A DNA stretch of 64,000 bases from NCBI RefSeq assembly GCF_003597395.2, contig NC_133774.1, forward strand, positions 33,246,221-33,310,220, read 5' to 3'. Source of the DNA: Chelonoidis abingdonii (lineage: Eukaryota > Chordata > Testudines > Testudinidae). The translations under genes were made by a program, and so were the position numbers. Shown piece by piece: positions 57,474 through 64,000 of the stretch (its first letter is position 1; each line of letters begins with the position of its first letter). A model generated the notes under the pieces. That model worked only from the letters and a program-made list of their open reading frames with translations. It had not been told where the DNA came from and searched no databases.

Positions 57474-59009
57474 CAAAACGTCTGTTAGTCTATAAGGTGC
57501 CACAGGATTCTCTGGTGCTTGTTCAGGAAAACACTTAAGCCTGTGCTTAAGTTCCATGGACTTTAGTGCTCTTCAGGGAGCATTCTCCATAATGTAGGGT
57601 GCTTATCAGGGAAGATCATATAGCTCTGTCTCTATTAACTTTCCCAGGTAATCTCTATGGGCTACTGCCAGGCTGTTGGCAAGAATCCTCTCCCCTGGGA
57701 TGTTGCAAAGGGGACCCTGCATGTGGATCATAGGGGCCTGATTTGGCCCAATGTTACTAACAGCTGTGTTATTCAGCTAGTTGGGTTTGCTATGTTTTCA
57801 GGAAATTTCTAAGCTGTCCATGTGTCATTTGCATCTGATCAAGTGTTTTATATATATTTGGGAAGGAAGAGTCCTTTTTCTGGATTAGAAAAATGAGCTA
57901 ATAAGATAACATTCTTACAGAAATATGTGGAAAGTGTAAGCTCCATCCTACTCAATTGCTGGACTGATCATGATAGTGAGGCGTAGTTCTAGGATATAAC
58001 ATTGATAACATGCAGGAAAAAATGAAAGTAATAGCCTAAACCTTCAAACACTCTTTCCCATCATCAAGAGTATGTGAAATAAACGTATTCCTTTTCCCCT
58101 GAAAAATATATGTTATGAAACTAAAGCTAGAAAATCTTTCCAGTATATGTATCTGGTAATTTTCAGAGGAGCAATATCTTGCATCAGAAAAATCAGGCGT
58201 TTTGTACAGCCATGCAGACACAAAGTAACAATGGGAGAATTGGAAAGAAGCTGTCTATGTTAGAGAGCTGAAACCTCATTCTCAACAAAATGCAGGCATG
58301 TGTCAAAGACTCAGGAGCAAACGGTAGTAATTTAGCTCTTCCTGAAAATCAAGTGACATGATTTGTGTTCTTCCTACTATTCCAGTAACTTATTTTTCAT
58401 TAACCTCCATATTCTCTATAGCAATGGTTCCCAACCTGTCATGTGCAAAGGCATGGTACATAGCAAGAAGAAGACAAAGACATACATATATATAAATGTA
58501 TCATATGCCAAGAAGGAAATGAAAAAGAAAAACAAGGGCAAAATGGCACATGCTTTAGCATACACAGAAGCTTGTAGAGGTAACTAGTATCTTGGGGGGT
58601 ATGTTTTCTGGGATACATTCTTGGTACTATGAGACAGGGAGGAGAGAGTTATTGCCTTCCATTGCTTGAGTGAGGGGTAGGCCTCTTGACCCAAAAGGGT
58701 TCCCTGATGGAAAGAGATTCTCTGGCAGGGAAGGATGGTCTTTAATACAGTACTGAGACTACATTTTCCTTAGCATGAGATCCCTGCCTGCTATCAATTG
58801 CCAGGATAAAATGTCAGGAAAGAGGCAGGATAAGCTATGCAAGGATCAAACCACAAAGGGATTCATAGAACAAAGACTGCCTCTGAAGCTAGACCTAAAA
58901 AAGAACTGGAAGTCAGGTCAGCTGATGGAGTTCATGTGTTTTCTGTAAAAAGTGCTGCTAAGTGACTGGACAGCCATATTCTGCTCTGGCCAGTTTCTGA
59001 GCACCTGGT

Positions 59010-59356
59010 TAAGGGAGGCTTGATTACAGTCTATAAGTGCCTACATCGGGGACAAATACTTTATAGTGGCCTCTTCAACTTAGCAGGGAAAGGTATAATA
59101 TGATCCAATGTCTGGAAACTGAAGCTAAACAAATTCAGACAAGAAGAAAGGTGTAAATTTTTAAGGGGGAGAGTAATCATAGGAACAATTTAGCAAGGGT
59201 GGTGGTGGATTCTCTATAACTTATAGTTTTTTAACCAAAATTGAATGTTTTTCTAAAAGATACACTTTAGGAAGTGTTGCAGTCCGTTTGATACAGGAGG
59301 TCAGACTTCATGATCAAAATGGTCCCTTCTGGCTTTAGAATCTATGAATCTATGAA
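59010..59356 (+). mobile_element. CR1 LINE 3' end
   Basis: The plus strand contains GGTGGTGGTGGATTCTC, then CAGGAGGTCAGACTTCATGA, TGGTCCCTTCTGGCTTTAGA and a tail AATCTATGAATCTATGAA. This is the typical CR1 3' UTR with its 8-bp tandem tail. It is 5'-truncated, as most CR1 copies are. Confidence 0.85.
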
Positions 59357-62300
59357 ATAAAATAATTTCATAAGGACTTCATTTACCCCCCCAAAAAGTG
59401 GAAGTAAAAACACACATTCTAACCTCCTTTACTGATTCACGGATTCTGGGCATTCCAGGTCTTTTCTGAAACCCATCTTAGCTGAAATGACTGGAGAGAT
59501 GAATCTGTAATATACTTGATTTTATGTAGTGGCTGACACTCAAGGTGGATAAAAATGCTACAATTGCTACCAGCTAAGAGAAATCTCCTTAAGCTCAAGT
59601 GGTAGAAGCTCTTCTTTTTAGGCTTGTATGACATTCCAGACCAGTGAGGTGTTGTGTCATCCTTGCCCTGAAGTCTTTAGCGTCTCTCAATGCTTTGCTA
59701 CTGTAATTCCCACCTGGGCCACTCACAAACAGCTGGCTTCCACCAGCCTGGGTAGTCACTTATAGGGAGACCCCAACACACTCCCAGCCCCAAATTTCCC
59801 CCAAAAACATGTGTTCTGCACTGTCCAGCCCGCTCATGGACAGCTCAGATATTTTAGGTCCATTGCTCCTCTAAAGGGATCAAGATCCCACAGTTTGGTA
59901 CTTCAAATGGAGTTACCACACAGCCCAGTTTAACCACAACTCTGGACTAGTTTTAGTTAAAGAAACAAGTTTTAGTACTAGGAAGCATTTTATTTTTATT
60001 TATCTTGTAACCATTTCTGCTTTTTAATGTCTGTACTTGTACTCACTCAAAACCTACCTTTTTGTACTTAAAATAAATTTAACAAACTAGACTTGTTTCA
60101 AAGTCAATTCCCTTACATGTTCCCAGTAAAGTTGCTGACCAAATTCTCAGGTTAGGATCTGCTCTCAAATTCCAAAGATTGTTTCATTTGTCTTCTTAGG
60201 TGAAAGAGAGATAAAGACAGATAGTGAGAGATAGTGTTTTTGCCCCCACTTTATAGTTCAGTTCCCCTTTGAAATGCATTTTCCTGAGTTTATTCCCTAG
60301 ATAAAGTACATTCCCGCTGTGAGGTTAGAGTCATGGAGTCTCATGTTGAAAGAGGTTCCATGCTCTTGTGTGCTAAGATGCAGATCTAGTTGTTCCTGCC
60401 CCCTTTCTTTGTTGAAGAATGCCCTCTGGTTAGGTGATGCTCATCAACTCTGAAGACATCAGGCTAGAGGCATCATCTTGTCCTTTGTCTTTGAGTTACT
60501 GGATTAGCCAGACTTGTCAGGTAAACACATTTCAAACTTACTTTCAGCTTATGTTTATAACTTGACATATACTGTTACTGTGCACATTTCACATTGATAT
60601 TACCAACCAGTAATTAGTTTTCAAATGATTCCCTGTGAGGTATATTTGTACAAAGATTACTACAATAGTGTGTCGGGTGTGAATACAGGGGAGCATTTGG
60701 TCACAGCTTGATATAATAGGGTGTGTGTAACTTGTTATTGTGGTCCAAACCCTTGACTCAGTGAGGCCGCATTTACCCACTGCAGCTCTCTCTCTTTGGC
60801 TTACAGTGTCTCCACCACAAGTGCTAGAGCGGCGCGCAGGTGCATCAGTGCAGTTGCGCCCGCTGTAAATGCCGTCATGCAGATGTAGCCTAGAAATATA
60901 TATTCCTTGTACTTACTAAGGCAGACCACTCCCAACATGAAGGTATTTGCAAAACTTCATAAGCATCTTCCTAAATAAATGCTCATCCTGGTACTGGATT
61001 GGATGCTAAGAATGTCTTGAGCTCAAGTCTAATGACATCCCCCTGGTTTTCTGTCTCACCTTTCAGAAGCATGTTTACACTGGATCCTGCCTTCCACCTT
61101 AGCATTCTGATAGTGAGGGTAACGATGAATAGCACCTGGGTTAGGGCTTACTCTACCACAGTGATGTTCTCTTCTAAACCAGCTATATTTATTTTCTATT
61201 GACATTTTAAAACTGATTTATTTAACCAAAACAGGCCATCAGCAAATAGCTATGCCAAGCTTGGGAGAGAGCCCCTTGAAGGAAAGGAGTAAATATAACT
61301 CAATAGTAGAGGTTATAAATCATCACATAGCTAGAAAATGCCTCTTCTGCCCCCAAAACTGCTGTATTGCTACTCTGACTGCCTTGCCAGCCATAACAGG
61401 TCCTTATCAGCCTTACTAAGATTGGTTACGATCCAGGTAGCAGGGAGTGGAGGAAAAAAGGAATGTTGAATTGGAGTTCTCAAGTTATAACTTTGAAGCC
61501 ATATATTTCTTTCTCCCACTTCAGACTACTCCTTCACCAGAACTTTCCTACCCAGATCAGCCAGTAGTGACTTCCTCCCACTGGAGTCAAATATTTACTT
61601 CTTGCTTGCCTGAGGAATGAAGGTCTGAAATCAAGATTTGACCTTGGGTCCTCTGCCAGCAGCGAGATGTGTTACTACTAACCACAGAGTCAGACAAAAA
61701 GTAAAGCTGAATAAATGATGGTTAATGAAACTAATCTGTTTTATAATTTTATCTAAAGGGTAATGATGATGTGGATAGTAAGAAGTCTCCAAAAATTCTG
61801 CTGAGCTGTATGTTTCAGCTTGACACTATTTCTCCTTCAAACTAGTATTTGTATAGTGCAAATCCATTCTTACAACTGTGATGAATGATGTCAGATGATA
61901 ATGAAATCATTTAGCGGCTCTGTTAGAGCTTCTAAAAAACATTATCAAATATGGCATGTGGCCATATGTTAGGTTTTATGGCCAAAATGCATTTAATACA
62001 AAGCACTAAAGTACTGGGGTGCATAAGGAACTATAAGCTCTTAGTCTTTATGAATCTTAGTTTGTGCATGCTCTTTAAACAGGAGTGATAAATACAACTT
62101 CTTAGCTTGGGAACAATAAAATATGTTACCAACGTGAACAATTTCTGGTTTTCACTTTTATGTCTGTGAAACAAACAGTACAAAAAGCTGTAATGCTAAC
62201 ATATCCCTTTTCAATGTTAGCCTAGGAGAGGTGATTATCTGGGGATGTGGTATGACTCTTTCTTCATTTTCTATTGGTCTTTGAGTATGGGCTAGCACTT

Positions 62301-63029
62301 AACCTGAGATGTGAGCTCTAGGGATTGTAGATACCACTAAAGTATATACTATAGCTTGTAATACTCAGATTTCTGTTTCAAGAGCTTTACACAATGATAA
62401 CATGTCCTTTCCTCAGTCTTTATGTTTATTAGTTGGAAGGAAAGCATAGATGCGATCCATAAAGAAAAGCATTCGTTTAATACATATTGTCATGTCTATG
62501 ATGCTTAAGTAACTGAAAAATTTTACATGGGAATTAAACAAAGGCAAAGAGGAAAATTGCCTGTTTTTTCCCATAGAAAGATTGGCCCCAGATATCAACA
62601 TGAGAAACACACATGGGATCTATTCAAATAAATCCTACTTGTTGTCATGTGGTACCATCTCCCAAGGTAGCAACAAAATAGTGATACATAAAACAGCTGC
62701 CACCAAGCATTTTCTAGCTGGTCTTTACATATATGAGTCCCTTGATTTCTTTTCCTTATTTCTCTGTTTACAATATATATGTATATATAGAAAAAAATGA
62801 GAATGCTAATAAAAATGGCTAATATTAAAAGTGATCATTAAGTGTTTGGAGCTGGTAGCCAAGTGATAAAAGTAAATGGGTCTGTTTATTTTAAACACAT
62901 GCTTGTCTGAAAGCATTGTAAAAAGTATATTCTCCTTGCCTGCTGCTGAGTACATTGATTTAGCCAGATGCTCCATGTGGCTCAGAGGTAGCATAATTAC
63001 CATATGTTTTACAATCATAATGGGACTGT

Positions 63030-63125
63030 CTTTTTGTTCTGTGTATGTTCATCACCTAGTACAGTGGTGCCCTGATCCCAGGCTCTACCACAATGCAATA
63101 ATAATGAATAGTAATAAGGCCATTC
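63030..63125 (+). repeat. Old dispersed repeat with AATAAT tail
   Basis: TTTTTGTTCTGTGTATG, CCTGATCCCAGGCTCTACCA and an AATAATGAATAGTAATAA tail match the repeat at 21270-21370. Confidence 0.5.
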
Positions 63126-63331
63126 TGACAAGGAATGAAGTGGGCAGTCTTTCCAATGTCTAACAGGAGAAGCAAGCTGAGGTCCCAGGAAGTGCATTAG
63201 GACCCTGGCACTCTGGTCACATGTCTGGAGTTGCCACATGGATTTGTACTTGAACCTGCATTCTAAGGGTGCCTGATCTGATCATCAGTCAGTGGTATGG
63301 CCTTCTCTGATATTTCACAGAGCTCTGAAGG

Positions 63332-63416
63332 CCAAACCCTCAAAGATATTTTTATGACTAGCTCCCATTGAAATCAATGGGAGTTAGGGACTTCAGTATC
63401 TTTGAGGATCTGGTTC
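63332..63416. repeat. Old palindromic dispersed repeat (well-preserved copy)
   Basis: A perfect inner hairpin CTCCCATTGA-AA-TCAATGGGAG sits inside an outer stem CCTCAAAGATA/TATCTTTGAGG (63338-63407). It is the clearest of the CAATGG-centred palindromes. Confidence 0.7.
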
Positions 63417-64000
63417 AGTGTTCCTTTTGTAAAACTGCATGCTAAATATTCAAAATGGGGCTAAAGCTTATAGGATCTACCAAAAAATCAGTTCTTACTA
63501 GTCGCCTTCAGTTCCCAACCTACATAATTATTATTTTGACTCAAGAGGTGGAAGGGAGGAAAGTACATAGGAGAAACATCAAGATTTTCCTCAGAGAAAC
63601 AGTAATAGCTTCTGGTGGTCCTCCTGAGCGTATAAAGGTAAATTGTACCAACCAGTGGATTATAGCCAATGCTATGTGACTTCAACCATGTAACCATTCA
63701 CAGCCAACTCAGATAGTATTCAAAAATTCATTGGGAAAAAGATTTGCCTTTTTACATGCATCTAGATGGAGAGAAAATTCTTCAACTGAATTTTCGTTTG
63801 CTTGAAAAATGTGGTAAAATGGAAAAGGGCATTTTAATGGAAGACCTGCAAACTCAACAAGGAAGAATTTCTGAGCCCTTTTATTTCAAGCTGAATATAT
63901 TTTGCCCAGCACAGCTTGTGTATCAGATTTGCTCAGCTTATAAATCAAAAAGTTATTCTCCTGCCACCAGCACAGAAGATTCTGCAAAGGGTCTGAAAGG

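Larger units (their letters stand above)
56770..57520. mobile_element. Large inverted Penelope-like unit, family A, with 9-bp TSD
   Basis: The left arm (56770-57033, minus sense) and right arm (57294-57520, plus sense) are inverted copies of the same 3' end around a 260-bp unique part. GTTCAGGAA flanks the unit exactly (56761-56769 and 57521-57529), so it inserted as one piece. The plus-strand frame (57007-57363) encodes DLKVAILQAKKLQDQ and FDTISSGLNKDCEWLG before a stop. A hammerhead-like core follows in each arm. Penelope-like assignment is inferred; no RT or GIY-YIG domain is included. Confidence 0.75.
52044..64000. other. Intergenic region without recognisable gene
   Basis: About 12 kb with repeats: an LTR-like sequence (about 53700-55080) split by a hAT MITE, a Harbinger-type MITE (56314-56596), a Penelope-like inverted unit (56770-57520), a CR1 3' end (59010-59356), a possible LTR-like fragment (about 59690-60530) and old palindromic repeats. 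No exon with convincing coding character is visible. Confidence 0.65.

Noticed and set aside
58360..58600. Lys-rich 74-codon open frame and a GGTTCCCAACCTGT motif like a hAT end
   Set aside because: The frame is AT-rich low complexity and no matching right terminus or duplication was found for a hAT element.
41600..64000. A second protein-coding gene downstream
   Set aside because: No exon with conserved coding character or consistent splice phases could be found; open frames are short and mostly in repeats.
1..64000. CRISPR arrays, operons or prokaryotic defence systems
   Set aside because: Introns, CR1/DIRS/hAT repeats and AT-rich non-coding sequence show this is vertebrate chromosomal DNA.

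Overview
The window is vertebrate genomic DNA, most likely from a turtle. It has one large intron-rich gene on the + strand embedded in interspersed repeats: full-length DIRS-type retrotransposons, CR1 LINE 3' ends, hAT and Harbinger-type MITEs, and palindromic Penelope-like units. Nothing bacterial or organellar is visible. The turtle assignment rests on this repeat mix and is inference.

Gene. Twelve exons between 3738 and 33852 encode the C-terminal 330 residues, plus stop, of PARP8, a mono-ADP-ribosyltransferase of the PARP family. Every exon has AG/GT borders and the codon phases join without a break. The upstream exons lie outside the window. The last exon runs into an apparently very long 3' UTR (33853 to about 41590) ending near an AATAAA at 41563. 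That UTR carries two hairpin-forming repeat insertions and a degenerate minisatellite.

Mobile DNA. Three large DIRS-like (tyrosine-recombinase) retrotransposons lie in the same orientation as PARP8: copy 1 (13171-17326, intron between the exons at 11629 and 18849), copy 2 (26303-32364, last intron) and copy 3 (46549-52043, downstream). Each has inverted termini and remnants of gag, RT/RNase H and recombinase genes. All three are broken, but the recombinase frame of copy 3 is still open for 270 codons. Copy 1 lacks the RNase H region, holds a nested CR1 fragment, and abuts an antisense Ty3/Gypsy pol fragment (17327-18530).

Other repeats. Several short units are head-to-head inverted duplications flanked by 8-13 bp target-site duplications. 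Their arms carry a conserved motif resembling a minimal hammerhead ribozyme (CUGANGA, stem II, GAA, short stem III). Two sequence-diverged families also share a C-terminal peptide motif in the adjoining reading frame. This is the most interesting pattern in the window. Positions 41600-64000 hold no recognisable second gene.
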